This document shows, piece after piece, positions 43,966 through 53,638 of a DNA stretch of 64,000 nt. Below the pieces are notes generated by a model. The model saw only the letters and a list, made by a program, of their open reading frames with translations, was not told the DNA's origin and searched no databases. The translations under genes and the position numbers were made by a program. This stretch comes from Pseudomonas fluorescens (lineage in GTDB: Bacteria; Pseudomonadota; Gammaproteobacteria; Pseudomonadales; Pseudomonadaceae). Numbering within the stretch: position 1 is the first letter of the stretch; each line of letters starts with the position of its first letter. Where the stretch lies: the NCBI GenBank assembly GCA_902825215.1, contig LR782234.1, forward strand, positions 310,001 through 374,000, in the 5' to 3' direction.

Positions 43966-44474
43966 GGGCGGTGCACCCGCTGCACGGTGAAGACTGCGGG
44001 TGGGCTTTGCTGGATGACGGTCTCGCCGTCGACCACCTGCACCGCTAGACGATGCTCGCCGCGATCGACATTGACCAGTTGCAGGCTCGGCACGTTGCTG
44101 GGTTGGCCGTAAGGCTCATCGTCGAGTATCAGTCGTAGTTGATGCGGGGCCAGCAGACGCGGCTTGATCAGCACATTGACGGTGAAGGTGCCGTTGTTGG
44201 CGCGCAACGCTTCGTCAGTGGGCAGGCCGGCCAGTTCAAGGATTTCGTAGGCTTTATGCGGCGGCTGTGGCGTCTTGGCATCAGGCGTTGGCGGTGTGCC
44301 CGGCGCTTGTGGCTCGACACGGTTCAATGGCGGCAGCTCAACCGGCTGCGCCTTCACGCCGTCCGGCGAATGATCGCTGTAGACCGTGTTGCCATTGGCA
44401 TCGGTGTACTTGTAGATCTGCGCAGCGGCGGGCAGGGCGATCAGCAGCAGAATGTAGAGAAAGGTGCGACCCAT
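43962..44474 (-). CDS. DUF4124 family periplasmic protein (paralogue 1)
   Basis: A 170-residue protein. The signal peptide is FLYILLLIALPAAA, followed by the DUF4124 motif QIYKYTDANGNTVYSDHSPDG and a second domain with NVDRGEHRLAVQVVDGETV, matching that of the next gene. So the two arose by duplication. Function unknown. ATG 44474 precedes the signal peptide; twenty upstream in-frame codons do not belong. Confidence 0.82.
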   Translation of the reverse strand: MGRTFLYILLLIALPAAAQIYKYTDANGNTVYSDHSPDGVKAQPVELPPLNRVEPQAPGTPPTPDAKTPQPPHKAYEILELAGLPTDEALRANNGTFTVNVLIKPRLLAPHQLRLILDDEPYGQPSNVPSLQLVNVDRGEHRLAVQVVDGETVIQQSPPAVFTVQRVHRP

Positions 44475-44578
44475 GAAATCGACCGGGATTGAAAGCGATG
44501 GGTGCAGCATAGGACACGCAGGGCGGTTGGCCAAAACCGTTCATAACTGGAATTGAAAAGACTGGTAGCCAACACACG

Positions 44579-44680
44579 GATCGTTCCCATGCTCTGGGTG
44601 GGAATGCCTCAGGGGACGCTCCGCGTCCAGTGACGCAGAGCGTCACGGGCTGCATTCCCACGTGGAGCGTGGGAACGATC
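44579..44680. repeat. Cruciform intergenic repeat, copy 2
   Basis: A 102-base copy of the element at 21870, beginning GATCGTTCCCATGCTCTGGG and ending CGTGGAGCGTGGGAACGATC, with inner GACGCTCCGCGTC and GACGCAGAGCGTC. Confidence 0.85.
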
Positions 44681-44700
44681 AAGGTGAGCGCACCAAGATC

Positions 44701-44741
44701 AGTCCCCTCTCTCTCTGGGAGAGGGCCAGGGTGAGGGGCTT
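44701..44741. repeat. Partial CCCTCACCC-type repeat
   Basis: AGTCCCCTCTCTCTCTGGGA then GAGGGCCAGGGTGAGGGG resembles one arm of the long repeats at 40406 and 60546. It lies directly before the glnA terminator. Confidence 0.6.
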
Positions 44742-44758
44742 TTGATCTGCAATAAAAA

Positions 44759-44778
44759 AGGCCTCCCGAAGGAGGCCT
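44759..44778 (-). terminator. Terminator of glnA
   Basis: AGGCCTCC and GGAGGCCT form an 8-bp stem around CGAA, followed on the minus strand by a T-run. It ends 36 bases after the glnA stop. Confidence 0.88.
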
Positions 44779-44813
44779 CTTTTTGTCACGCCGCGTTACG
44801 CAGCGCTACCGGA

Positions 44814-46220
44814 TCAGCAGCTGTAGTACAGCTCATATTCCAGTGGGTGCACGAAGGTACGAACCTTGATTTCTTCTTCCGATTTCAGCGCGATGTAAGC
44901 GTCGATGAAGTCGTCGGAGAATACGCCGCCCTTGGTCAGGAACGCGCGGCCCTTGTCCAGCTCTTCCAGGGCTTCTTTCAGGCTGCCGCAAACCTGTGGG
45001 ATCTCTTTCGCCTCTTCAGGCGGCAAGTCGTACAGGTTCTTGTCAGCGGCATCGCCTGGGTGGATCTTGTTCTGGATACCGTCCAGACCGGCCATCAGCA
45101 GTGCTGCGAAAGCCAGGTACGGGTTGGCAGCCGGATCCGGGAAGCGTGCTTCGATACGGCGGGCTTTCGGGCTCGACACGTAAGGAATGCGGATCGACGC
45201 GGAACGGTTGCGAGCCGAGTAGGCCAGCATGACCGGCGCTTCGAAACCTGGCACCAGACGCTTGTACGAGTTGGTGGCCGGGTTGGTGAAGCCGTTCAGC
45301 GCCTTACCGTGCTTGATGATGCCGCCGATGAAGTACAGAGCGGTGTCGGACAGGCCGGCATAGCCTTCGCCAGCGAAGGTGTTCTTGCCGTCTTTCCAGA
45401 TCGACATGTGCACGTGCATGCCCGAACCGTTGTCGCCGTACAGTGGCTTCGGCATGAAGGTCGCGGTGCGGCCGTAAGCGTCGGCAACGTTGTGTACAAC
45501 GTATTTCAGGGTTTGAACTTCGTCGGCCTTCTTCACCAGGGTGTTGAACTTGACGCCGATTTCGTTCTGGCCGGCAGTTGCCACTTCGTGGTGGTGAACT
45601 TCAACCGACTGACCCATTTCTTCCAGTGCGTTGCACATGGCAGTACGGATTTCGTGGTCGTGGTCGAACGGTGGAACAGGGAAATAGCCGCCTTTCACGC
45701 CTGGACGGTGACCCTTGTTGCCGCCTTCGATGTCCTGGTCGGACATCCACGAACCTTGCTCGGAGTAGATCTTGAACATTGAGCCGGAGATGTCCGACTT
45801 GAATTTCACCGAGTCGAAGATGAAGAATTCTGGCTCTGGACCAGCGAATACGGTGTCACCGATACCGGTGGCTTTCAGGTGCTCTTCGGCGCGCTTGGCG
45901 ATCGCACGTGGGTCGCGATCGTAGCCTTGCATGCTCGAAGGCTCGATGATGTCGCACACCAGAATCAGCGTCGGGTCTTCGGTGAACGGATCAAGAACGG
46001 CAGTTTCGTCGACCGGCATCAGGATCATGTCGGAGGCTTCGATGCCTTTCCAGCCAGAGATGGAGGAGCCGTCGAACATCTTGCCGACTTCGAAGAAGTC
46101 ATCATCCAGCGCATCGCGAGCCGGCATGGTCACGTGGTGCTGAGTGCCTTTGGTGTCCGTGAAGCGCAGATCAATCCACTTGACGTCATGATCTTTGATG
46201 AGTTGAACCGACTTCGACAT
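44814..46220 (-). CDS. glnA: Glutamine synthetase type I
   Basis: A 468-residue dodecameric enzyme that makes glutamine from glutamate, ammonia and ATP. Visible are [13 protein letters not shown] in the N-terminal domain, the active-site segments [12 protein letters not shown] and [12 protein letters not shown], and [15 protein letters not shown] with catalytic residues. The adenylylated tyrosine lies in [11 protein letters not shown]. It is controlled by adenylylation and by NtrC; a good sigma-54 promoter lies upstream. Confidence 0.98.
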   Translation of the reverse strand: MSKSVQLIKDHDVKWIDLRFTDTKGTQHHVTMPARDALDDDFFEVGKMFDGSSISGWKGIEASDMILMPVDETAVLDPFTEDPTLILVCDIIEPSSMQGYDRDPRAIAKRAEEHLKATGIGDTVFAGPEPEFFIFDSVKFKSDISGSMFKIYSEQGSWMSDQDIEGGNKGHRPGVKGGYFPVPPFDHDHEIRTAMCNALEEMGQSVEVHHHEVATAGQNEIGVKFNTLVKKADEVQTLKYVVHNVADAYGRTATFMPKPLYGDNGSGMHVHMSIWKDGKNTFAGEGYAGLSDTALYFIGGIIKHGKALNGFTNPATNSYKRLVPGFEAPVMLAYSARNRSASIRIPYVSSPKARRIEARFPDPAANPYLAFAALLMAGLDGIQNKIHPGDAADKNLYDLPPEEAKEIPQVCGSLKEALEELDKGRAFLTKGGVFSDDFIDAYIALKSEEEIKVRTFVHPLEYELYYSC

Positions 46221-46315
46221 AGTGTCCTCCGGGTGAATTAGGGCGGGTAGTGGATGCCCTTAATAATGGTGATGCCGGCGCGAATACTCTGCCAAGGCAA
46301 CCTGCCTCACAAGGG

Positions 46316-46331
46316 AGCAAATTGCATGCCA
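46316..46331 (-). promoter_or_regulatory. Sigma-54 promoter of glnA
   Basis: Read on the minus strand, TGGCATGCAATTTGCT matches the -24/-12 consensus with the correct ten-base spacing between GG and GC. It lies about 96 bases before the glnA start. NtrC-dependent glnA promoters are of this type. Confidence 0.75.
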
Positions 46332-46434
46332 GTGCCCCAGCATGGGTTTTTTGCCCCAAATTCACGCTTATTAAGGTGCGCGAGGTACTGAATCGACAAA
46401 TATCGCCCCGTAATGTTGCGTTTGAATTCGCAAA

Positions 46435-46451
46435 TGACCTGTTTTGGTGCG
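46435..46451 (-). promoter_or_regulatory. NtrC-like enhancer half-palindrome upstream of glnA
   Basis: On the minus strand this reads CGCACCAAAACAGGTCA. The first half matches the NtrC site GCACCA well, the second half is imperfect. It lies about 105 bases upstream of the sigma-54 promoter, an enhancer-like distance. Another GCACC half-site is near 46373-46380. Confidence 0.4.
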
Positions 46452-46499
46452 TGAAAAACCTTCTGCACATTAACTGGTTAAACCTTGAGCAATTTCCGC

Positions 46500-46505
46500 T
46501 ATAAT
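46500..46505 (+). promoter_or_regulatory. Probable -10 of thiI
   Basis: TATAAT, 42 bases before the thiI start, with a weak -35 (TGGTTA) near 46476. The rest of the 327-base space between glnA and thiI holds the glnA control region. Confidence 0.5.
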
Positions 46506-46547
46506 CCGCGCCCCCCTTTTTCGGCTGGCCGTTCGCGCGCTGTTTTC

Positions 46548-48002
46548 ATGAAACTAATCGTAAAAGTCTTCCCCGAGATCACCATCAAAAGCCGACCTGT
46601 CCGGACGAAGTTCATCCGCCAGCTGGCCAAGAACATCCGCACCGTGCTCCGCGACCTGGACCCGGCAGTGGTGGTGAACGGCGTGTGGGACAATCTCGAG
46701 CTGGAAACCCGTGTTACCGACCCCAAAGCCTTGAAGGAGATGGGCGAGCGTCTGACCTGCATGCCGGGTATTGCGCATTTTCTGCAGATCGACGAGTACC
46801 CGCTGGGTGACTTCGACGACATCACCGAAAAATGCAAACAGCATTACGGCGCGGCACTGGCCGGGAAGATTTTTTCGGTGCGCTGCAAGCGCGCGGGCAA
46901 GCATGCGTTCAGCTCGATGGACGTGGAAAAATACGTCGGCAGCAAGCTGCGTCGCGAGTGCGGTGCAGCCGGAATCGACCTGAAAGCGCCGGAAATTGAA
47001 GTCCGCATCGAAGTTCGCGACAAACGGTTGTTCGTCATCCACAGCCAGCACAACGGTATCGGCGGCTACCCGCTCGGTGCGCTGGAGCAGACACTGGTGT
47101 TGATGTCCGGCGGTTTCGATTCGACCGTGGCGGCCTACCAGATCCTGCGCCGTGGCCTGATGACGCACTTCTGCTTCTTCAATCTGGGCGGGCGTGCCCA
47201 TGAATTGGGCGTGATGGAAGTCGCGCATTTCATCTGGAAGAAGTACGGCAGCTCGCAACGCGTGCTATTTGTCAGTGTTCCGTTCGAAGAAGTGCTGGGT
47301 GAAATTCTCGGCAAAGTCGATAACAGTCATATGGGCGTCGTATTGAAGCGTATGATGTTGCGCGCGGCGACGAACATCGCCGAGCGCCTGCATATCGACG
47401 CGCTGGTGACCGGCGAAGCGATCTCCCAGGTCTCGAGCCAGACCCTGCCGAACCTGTCGGTGATCGACTGCGTGACCGACAAGCTGGTCCTGCGCCCGCT
47501 GATCGTTGCGCACAAACAGGACATCATCGACACCGCCAACGAGATCGGCACCGCCGATTTCGCCCGGCACATGCCGGAATACTGCGGGGTCATTTCGGTC
47601 AACCCGAAAACGGCTGCCAAACGCGGTCGGGTTGAGCACGAAGAGCAGGAGTTCGACATGGCGGTGCTCGAGCGTGCGCTCGCCAACGCCAAACTGGTGC
47701 CAATCGATCGGGTGATCGACGAACTGGGCCAGGACGTACAGATTGAAGAAGTCAGCGAAGCACTGGCCGGCCAGATCGTGATCGACATCCGTCACCCGGA
47801 TGCCGTCGAGGATGAGCCGCTGGAACTTGCTGGCGTAGAAGTACAGACGATGCCGTTCTATGCAGTGAACGCTCGTTTCAAGGAGCTGGATCCGACTCGC
47901 CAGTACCTGCTGTATTGCGACAAAGGCGTGATGAGTCGCCTGCATGCCCACCATTTGCTCAGTGAGGGGCATGCCAATGTGCGCGTTTATCGACCGAGCT
48001 AA
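46548..48002 (+). CDS. thiI: tRNA 4-thiouridine synthetase ThiI
   Basis: A 484-residue enzyme that makes s4U8 in tRNA and, in some bacteria, helps thiazole synthesis. THUMP domain at about 60-165 ([20 protein letters not shown]). The PP-loop ATP motif is [16 protein letters not shown]. The C-terminal rhodanese domain has the persulfide cysteine in [16 protein letters not shown] 46548 is the family start, although the frame is open from 46485. Confidence 0.96.
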   Translation: MKLIVKVFPEITIKSRPVRTKFIRQLAKNIRTVLRDLDPAVVVNGVWDNLELETRVTDPKALKEMGERLTCMPGIAHFLQIDEYPLGDFDDITEKCKQHYGAALAGKIFSVRCKRAGKHAFSSMDVEKYVGSKLRRECGAAGIDLKAPEIEVRIEVRDKRLFVIHSQHNGIGGYPLGALEQTLVLMSGGFDSTVAAYQILRRGLMTHFCFFNLGGRAHELGVMEVAHFIWKKYGSSQRVLFVSVPFEEVLGEILGKVDNSHMGVVLKRMMLRAATNIAERLHIDALVTGEAISQVSSQTLPNLSVIDCVTDKLVLRPLIVAHKQDIIDTANEIGTADFARHMPEYCGVISVNPKTAAKRGRVEHEEQEFDMAVLERALANAKLVPIDRVIDELGQDVQIEEVSEALAGQIVIDIRHPDAVEDEPLELAGVEVQTMPFYAVNARFKELDPTRQYLLYCDKGVMSRLHAHHLLSEGHANVRVYRPS

Positions 48003-48141
48003 GTGCCCGGGGCTGTTTGCCTGTGGCCTGCGTCACCGGCCCCCCGACACCGCCGTCAAGCTGTAACGGCCATGCCGGACACTACTGCTAATCGCTGCCA
48101 AGACTTGTCAGCAAACCGAATCCTCTGATCGAGATACACAA

Positions 48142-49962
48142 GTGATCGAAAATCTACGCAACATCGCCATCATTGCCCACGTTGACCATGGTAAGACCAC
48201 CCTGGTAGACAAACTCCTGCGTCAATCCGGCACTCTGGAGCGCAACGAGCTCAACGACGAGCGCGTGATGGACTCCAACGACCAGGAAAAAGAGCGCGGT
48301 ATTACCATTCTGGCGAAGAACACCGCCATCAACTGGAACGGCTACCACATCAACATCGTGGACACCCCGGGCCACGCCGACTTCGGCGGCGAAGTTGAAC
48401 GCGTAATGTCGATGGTTGACTCCGTTCTGCTGCTGGTTGACGCTCAAGACGGCCCTATGCCGCAAACCCGTTTCGTGACCAAGAAGGCTTTCGAAGCCGG
48501 CCTGCGTCCAATCGTGGTGATCAACAAGGTTGACCGTCCAGGCGCGCGTCCGGACTGGGTTCTGGACCAGATCTTCGACCTGTTCGACAACCTCGGTGCG
48601 ACCGAAGAACAACTGGACTTCCAGGTTGTTTACGCTTCGGCCCTGAACGGCATTGCCGGTCTGGACCACACCGCCATGGGCGAAGACATGACTGCGCTGT
48701 ACCAGGCAGTCGTCGACCACGTTCCGCCTCCGGCCGTTGACCGTGACGGTCCGTTCCAGATGCAGATCTCCGCTCTGGACTACAACAGCTTCCTGGGTGT
48801 TATCGGTGTTGGCCGTATCGCTCGCGGTCGCGTCAAGCCGAACACTCCGGTTGTCGCGATCGGTGCCGATGGCAAGCGTCGCAACGGCCGTATCCTGAAA
48901 CTGATGGGTCACCACGGTCTGCACCGCGTTGACGTTGAAGAAGCTGCGGCCGGCGACATCGTCTGCATCAGCGGTATGGATTCGCTGTTCATCTCCGACA
49001 CCCTGTGCCACCCGGATACCGTCGAGGCGATGAAGCCGCTGACCGTTGACGAGCCAACCGTTTCGATGACCTTCCAGGTAAACGACTCGCCATTCTGCGG
49101 TAAAGAAGGCAAGTTCGTGACGTCCCGTAACATCAAGGACCGTCTGGACAAAGAGCTGCTGTACAACGTTGCACTGCGCGTTGAAGAAGGCGACTCGGCT
49201 GACAAGTTCAAGGTTTCCGGCCGTGGTGAGCTGCACCTCTCGGTACTGATCGAAACCATGCGTCGCGAAGGCTTCGAGCTGGCCCTGGGCCGTCCTGAAG
49301 TGATCATCCGTGAAGTTGACGGCGTGAAGCAGGAACCGTTCGAAAACGTGACCATCGACATCCCTGAAGAATCCCAGGGCAAGGTCATGGAAGAGATGGG
49401 CCTGCGTAAGGGCGACCTGAGCAACATGGTGCCGGATGGTAAAGGCCGTGTACGTCTGGAATACAACATCCCTGCTCGCGGTCTGATCGGTTTCCGTAAC
49501 CAGTTCCTGACCCTGACCAACGGTGCTGGCATCCTGACCTCGATCTTCGATCGCTACGACACCGTCAAGTCGGGCCACATGTCCGGCCGTCAGAACGGCG
49601 TTCTGGTTTCGGTTGAAACCGGCAAGGCACTGACCTACTCGCTGGAAACCCTGCAGGCTCGCGGCAAGCTGTTCGTAGAACACGGCCAGGAGATCTACAA
49701 CGGTCAGATCGTTGGTCAGAACAGCCGCGACAACGACCTGGGTGTAAACCCGACCAAAGGCAAGAAGCTCGACAACATGCGTGCTTCGGGTAAAGACGAA
49801 ACCATCGCTCTGGTCCCACCTGTTCGCTTCACTCTGGAACAGGCTCTGGAATACATCCAGGAAGACGAGCTGTGCGAAGTCACGCCTAAGTCGATCCGTC
49901 TTCGCAAGAAGATCCTCGACGAAAGCGAGCGTACCCGCGCTGCCAAGAAAGCCAAGGCGTAA
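48142..49962 (+). CDS. typA: Ribosome-associated GTPase TypA/BipA
   Basis: A 606-residue translational GTPase related to EF-G, needed for ribosome assembly and stress growth. G1 is [14 protein letters not shown], followed by the switch [12 protein letters not shown]3 [12 protein letters not shown] and G4 VINKVDR. The C-terminal domain contains [13 protein letters not shown]. The start is GTG at 48142. The 140 bases upstream show nothing recognisable. Confidence 0.97.
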   Translation: MIENLRNIAIIAHVDHGKTTLVDKLLRQSGTLERNELNDERVMDSNDQEKERGITILAKNTAINWNGYHINIVDTPGHADFGGEVERVMSMVDSVLLLVDAQDGPMPQTRFVTKKAFEAGLRPIVVINKVDRPGARPDWVLDQIFDLFDNLGATEEQLDFQVVYASALNGIAGLDHTAMGEDMTALYQAVVDHVPPPAVDRDGPFQMQISALDYNSFLGVIGVGRIARGRVKPNTPVVAIGADGKRRNGRILKLMGHHGLHRVDVEEAAAGDIVCISGMDSLFISDTLCHPDTVEAMKPLTVDEPTVSMTFQVNDSPFCGKEGKFVTSRNIKDRLDKELLYNVALRVEEGDSADKFKVSGRGELHLSVLIETMRREGFELALGRPEVIIREVDGVKQEPFENVTIDIPEESQGKVMEEMGLRKGDLSNMVPDGKGRVRLEYNIPARGLIGFRNQFLTLTNGAGILTSIFDRYDTVKSGHMSGRQNGVLVSVETGKALTYSLETLQARGKLFVEHGQEIYNGQIVGQNSRDNDLGVNPTKGKKLDNMRASGKDETIALVPPVRFTLEQALEYIQEDELCEVTPKSIRLRKKILDESERTRAAKKAKA

Positions 49963-49980
49963 TCTAGCCCTGGAATAAAA

Positions 49981-50010
49981 AACGCCCCCGGTCGCGAGAC
50001 CGGGGGCGTT
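49981..50010 (+). terminator. Terminator of typA
   Basis: AACGCCCCCGGTC and GACCGGGGGCGTT form a 13-bp stem around GCGA, followed by a T-run. It starts 19 bases after the typA stop. Confidence 0.92.
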
Positions 50011-50050
50011 TTTGTTTGTCTGGGGTTTACGCAGTGTTTGCGCTGGCCCC

Positions 50051-50075
50051 TTCGCGAGCAGGCTCGCTCCCACAA
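50051..50075. repeat. Single REP, GAGCAGGCTCGCTCCCAC type
   Basis: TTCGCGAGCAGGCTCGCTCC followed by CACAA is a single REP half of the doublet seen at 34230-34320. It lies between the typA terminator and the cruciform repeat. Confidence 0.75.
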
Positions 50076-50098
50076 GGTGGTCGGGTGCTAACACAATA

Positions 50099-50209
50099 GA
50101 TCGTTCCCACGCTCTGCGTGGGAATGCCTCAACGGACGCTCTGCGTTCGGCTTCAGAAGGGACGCGGAGCGTCCCGGGCTGCATTCCCACGCAGAGCGTG
50201 GGAACGATC
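50099..50209. repeat. Cruciform intergenic repeat, copy 3
   Basis: A 111-base copy with ends GATCGTTCCCACGCTCTGCG and its inverse, and inner GACGCTCTGCGTT with GACGCGGAGCGTC. Confidence 0.85.
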
Positions 50210-50235
50210 AGTGGCTAGCTACAACTCAGCGCCGG

Positions 50236-50673
50236 TCAGAACTTCTCGATCGCGCGAAAATTCTGCACCCGCTCGACTTCCTTCGGCTTGTACGCGCAAT
50301 ACCCCGGCCGCGGGCCGATTTTCGGGTGGTTGCGGCAGGTGTCCGGGCGCTTGTCATAAATCGTGCACAGGCGGCTCTTACGATCCAGGTAATAGCAATC
50401 GTTGTTGCTCATGCGCTGGAGGGTGAAGATCCCCGACTTCTGATTGAAACGCTCGACCAGACCTTCCTTTTGCAAACGCTTGGCGATGTTCTTCGGCGGA
50501 TCGCCCAGTTCGAATTCGTCGACCACACCGATGCGCACCAGATCCTTGATCTTCACCTCGACCGGCAGCGTGCAGCAGCTGGACATGCACGAGCCGCACA
50601 TCGGTGCCGAATATTTGGCCCACGTATCGAGACGATCGATCTCGGCGGCGGCGATCAGGTTGGGTTTCATCAT
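50236..50673 (-). CDS. YkgJ family cysteine-cluster protein
   Basis: A 145-residue soluble protein with a cysteine cluster: CGSCMSSCC at residues 26-34, then CYYLDRKSRLCTIYDKRPDTCRNHP near 95-115 (in parts, CYYLDRKSRLCTIYD) and GYC. This arrangement is typical of YkgJ proteins, thought to bind metal, zinc or an iron-sulfur cluster. Function unknown. The start is ATG 50673 or the next ATG at 50670. Divergent from glgP. Confidence 0.88.
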   Translation of the reverse strand: MMKPNLIAAAEIDRLDTWAKYSAPMCGSCMSSCCTLPVEVKIKDLVRIGVVDEFELGDPPKNIAKRLQKEGLVERFNQKSGIFTLQRMSNNDCYYLDRKSRLCTIYDKRPDTCRNHPKIGPRPGYCAYKPKEVERVQNFRAIEKF

Positions 50674-50932
50674 CGGAAGTTACCAAGGGTGTGTGCATCA
50701 GGGCGCGCGATCATACCGGGACGGGTGGATTTTTGAACAACCTTTCGCCAGATTTTTCTCCATGCCGGCACTTTGCCGGGCATTTCGGCATGGCCCCTGC
50801 ATTCATTGGTTCATCCGCCAAGGTTATGCCGGACCACCTCACAGTCTCAGGAAATACAGCCGAACCAGAGCCGTTACCGTCGGTCAGACCGTCTAGGCTC
50901 AGACAATTCCCCGCTCGCTCGAGGTCCAATTG

Positions 50933-53383
50933 ATGACTCAAGAACCACTAGTTCGCGAAGCAGAGGTGGCCGCATTCCGCGACGCCGTCCTGACCAAGCT
51001 CACCTACGCGGTGGGCAAGGATCCCGATCACGCCTTTGACCATGACTGGTTCGAAGCCATCGCCCTGGCCGCGCGTGATCACATGGTCGAACACTGGATG
51101 GACCACACCCGGCAGATCTACCGCAAAGGTCAGAAGCGGGTGTACTACCTCTCGCTGGAATTCCTCATCGGCCGCTTGCTTTACGACAGCCTGAGCAACC
51201 TTGGCCTGCTCGACGTCGCCCGTGAGGCGCTGACCGAACTGGGCGTCGATCTGGAGCGCATCCGTTTGCTGGAGCCCGACGCAGCGCTCGGCAACGGCGG
51301 CCTCGGACGTCTGGCGGCGTGCTTCATGGAAAGCATGTCGACCCTCGGCATTGCCGGTCACGGCTATGGCATTCGTTATGAGCACGGCTTGTTCCGTCAG
51401 GCGATTGTCGATGGCTGGCAGCAGGAGCAGACCGAACACTGGCTGGATTTCGGCAACCCGTGGGAATTCGAACGGCCGGAAGTGGTGTACCCGATCGGCT
51501 TCGGCGGCAGCGTCGAAACCGTCACCGACGCCAATGGCAAAACCCGCCAGGTCTGGTCGCCGGCGGAAACCGTGCGCGCAATTGCCTACGACACCCCGGT
51601 GGTCGGCTGGCGCGGCGCCAGCGTCAATACCTTGCGCCTGTGGCGCGCGCGGGCGATGGAAGAACTGCACCTGGAGCGTTTCAACGCCGGTGACCACCTC
51701 GGTGCCGTGGCCGAAGTAGCTCGCGCCGAAAGTATTTCGCGCGTGCTCTACCCGGCGGACAGCACCGAAGCCGGTCAGGAACTGCGCCTGCGTCAGGAAT
51801 ATTTCTTCGTCGCCGCATCGCTACAGGATCTGCTGCGCCGTCACCGCAACATGCACACCTCTGTGCTGACCCTCGGTGATCATGCGGCGATCCAGCTCAA
51901 TGACACCCACCCATCGATTGCCGTCGCCGAACTGATGCGTCAATTGGTCGACGTCTACGACGTAGCGTGGGATGCGGCGTGGCAGGTCACAGTCGATACG
52001 CTGTCGTACACCAACCACACCTTGCTGCCCGAGGCGCTGGAAACCTGGCCGGTCGGCCTGATGGAACGCATGCTGCCGCGGCACATGCAGATCATTTATC
52101 TGATCAACGCCCAGCACATCGACTCGCTGCGGGCCAAGGGCATTCACGATTTCGACGTGCTGCGCGCGGTGTCGCTGATCGAAGAGGACAACGGCCGCCG
52201 CGTGCGCATGGGCAACCTCGCGTTTCTCGGCTCGCACAGCGTCAATGGCGTGTCCGGGCTGCACACGCAACTGATGCGCAAAACCGTCTTCGCCGAGTTG
52301 CACAAGCTCTACCCGGAGCGGATCAACAACAAGACCAACGGCATTACGTTCCGCCGCTGGCTGTTCCAGGCCAACGCCGAGCTGACCTCGATGCTGGTCG
52401 ATGCTGTGGGGCCGGAGATACTCGACCATCCCGAAGAGCGTCTGCTTGAACTGGAGCCATTCGCTGAAAAAACCGCGTTCCGTAAAGCCTTTGCCGAACA
52501 GCGTCTGCACAGCAAAAAGGCCTTGGCCTACCTGATACACGAGCGCCTGGGGGTTGCGGTCAACCCGGCGGCGATGTTCGACGTGCAGGTCAAACGCATC
52601 CACGAATACAAGCGTCAATTGCTTAACCTGCTGCACACCGTCGCGCTGTACCAAGCGATTCGTGCCGAGCCGGAAGTCGACTGGGTGCCACGGGTGAAAA
52701 TCTTCGCCGGCAAGGCCGCGGCGAGTTATCACCAGGCCAAACTGATCATCAAACTGACCAACGATATCGCCCGGGTGGTCAACAACGACCCGACGGTACG
52801 CGGCTTGCTCAAAGTGGTGTTCCTGCCCAACTACAACGTCAGCCTGGCGGAGAGCATCATTCCGGCGGCGGACTTGTCCGAGCAGATTTCCACCGCCGGT
52901 TTCGAGGCGTCCGGCACCAGCAACATGAAGTTCGGCCTCAACGGCGCGCTGACCATCGGCACCCTCGATGGCGCCAACGTGGAAATGGCCGAGCGCATCG
53001 GTGCCGAGCACATGTTCATCTTCGGCTTGAGCGCACAGCAGGTTGAAGCGCGCAAGCAGAACCATGAGTTCAGCGCCTTGCCGGACATCGCCGCGTCGCA
53101 TCGTCTGAACGATGTGCTGCAAGCGATTCGCAGCGGTGTGTTCTCGCCGGACGATACCTCGCGTTACACCGGGCTGATCGACTCGTTGATCGACTACGAC
53201 CGTTTCCTGGTCTGCGCCGATTTCGACTCGTACTGGGAAGCGCAGAAGCGCGTCGAAGCGCACTGGCATGACTCCAATAACTGGTGGCGTTCGGCAGTGC
53301 TGAACACCGCGCGGATGGGCTGGTTCTCGTCTGACCGGACCATTCGTGAGTACGCCACCGATATCTGGAAAGCGCTGGAGTAA
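50933..53383 (+). CDS. glgP: Glycogen/starch phosphorylase
   Basis: An 816-residue phosphorylase that releases glucose 1-phosphate from alpha-glucan. Typical segments are VYYLSLEFLIGRLL, DAALGNGGLGRLAACF, and the PLP site EASGTSNMKFGLNG, whose lysine carries the cofactor. Length is normal. ATG 50933 is chosen, with GAGG eight bases upstream; TTG 50930 is a weaker option. No other glycogen genes are next to it. Confidence 0.95.
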   Translation: MTQEPLVREAEVAAFRDAVLTKLTYAVGKDPDHAFDHDWFEAIALAARDHMVEHWMDHTRQIYRKGQKRVYYLSLEFLIGRLLYDSLSNLGLLDVAREALTELGVDLERIRLLEPDAALGNGGLGRLAACFMESMSTLGIAGHGYGIRYEHGLFRQAIVDGWQQEQTEHWLDFGNPWEFERPEVVYPIGFGGSVETVTDANGKTRQVWSPAETVRAIAYDTPVVGWRGASVNTLRLWRARAMEELHLERFNAGDHLGAVAEVARAESISRVLYPADSTEAGQELRLRQEYFFVAASLQDLLRRHRNMHTSVLTLGDHAAIQLNDTHPSIAVAELMRQLVDVYDVAWDAAWQVTVDTLSYTNHTLLPEALETWPVGLMERMLPRHMQIIYLINAQHIDSLRAKGIHDFDVLRAVSLIEEDNGRRVRMGNLAFLGSHSVNGVSGLHTQLMRKTVFAELHKLYPERINNKTNGITFRRWLFQANAELTSMLVDAVGPEILDHPEERLLELEPFAEKTAFRKAFAEQRLHSKKALAYLIHERLGVAVNPAAMFDVQVKRIHEYKRQLLNLLHTVALYQAIRAEPEVDWVPRVKIFAGKAAASYHQAKLIIKLTNDIARVVNNDPTVRGLLKVVFLPNYNVSLAESIIPAADLSEQISTAGFEASGTSNMKFGLNGALTIGTLDGANVEMAERIGAEHMFIFGLSAQQVEARKQNHEFSALPDIAASHRLNDVLQAIRSGVFSPDDTSRYTGLIDSLIDYDRFLVCADFDSYWEAQKRVEAHWHDSNNWWRSAVLNTARMGWFSSDRTIREYATDIWKALE

Positions 53384-53406
53384 CTTTCCGCAACAAATCT
53401 GTGCAA

Positions 53407-53426
53407 GGCCCAACGTTTGTTGGGCC
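53407..53426 (+). terminator. Weak terminator hairpin after glgP
   Basis: GGCCCAAC and GTTGGGCC form an 8-bp stem around GTTT, 24 bases past the glgP stop. No T-run follows. Confidence 0.5.
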
Positions 53427-53479
53427 GGATCGATATACTGAGCGCCGGTTACCGGAAGCTTCAGTCACCACCAATCCAA

Positions 53480-53569
53480 TGTAGGAGTGAGCCTGCTCGC
53501 GATAGCGTCATCACATTCAACATCTTCGTTGACTGACAGACCGCTATCGCGAGCAGGCTCACTTCTACA
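53480..53569. repeat. REP doublet, GTAGGAGTGAGC type
   Basis: TGTAGGAGTGAGCCTGCTCG and the near-inverse CGAGCAGGCTCACTTCTACA, about 90 bases end to end. A diverged member of the family at 34230. It lies between glgP and the DUF2339 gene. Confidence 0.85.
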
Positions 53570-53638
53570 AGGGTTTGTGCCTAGACTGAAGCCATCGCCG
53601 GACTCGCCCCGCCCCGGGGCTGCTTAGGGATATCGACC

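Noticed and set aside
48154..50190. A 678-codon frame opposite typA
   Set aside because: Complement of the highly biased typA codons; typA is certain and runs the other way.
51821..53413. A 530-codon frame opposite glgP
   Set aside because: Antisense shadow; GlgP motifs including the PLP lysine are on the plus strand.
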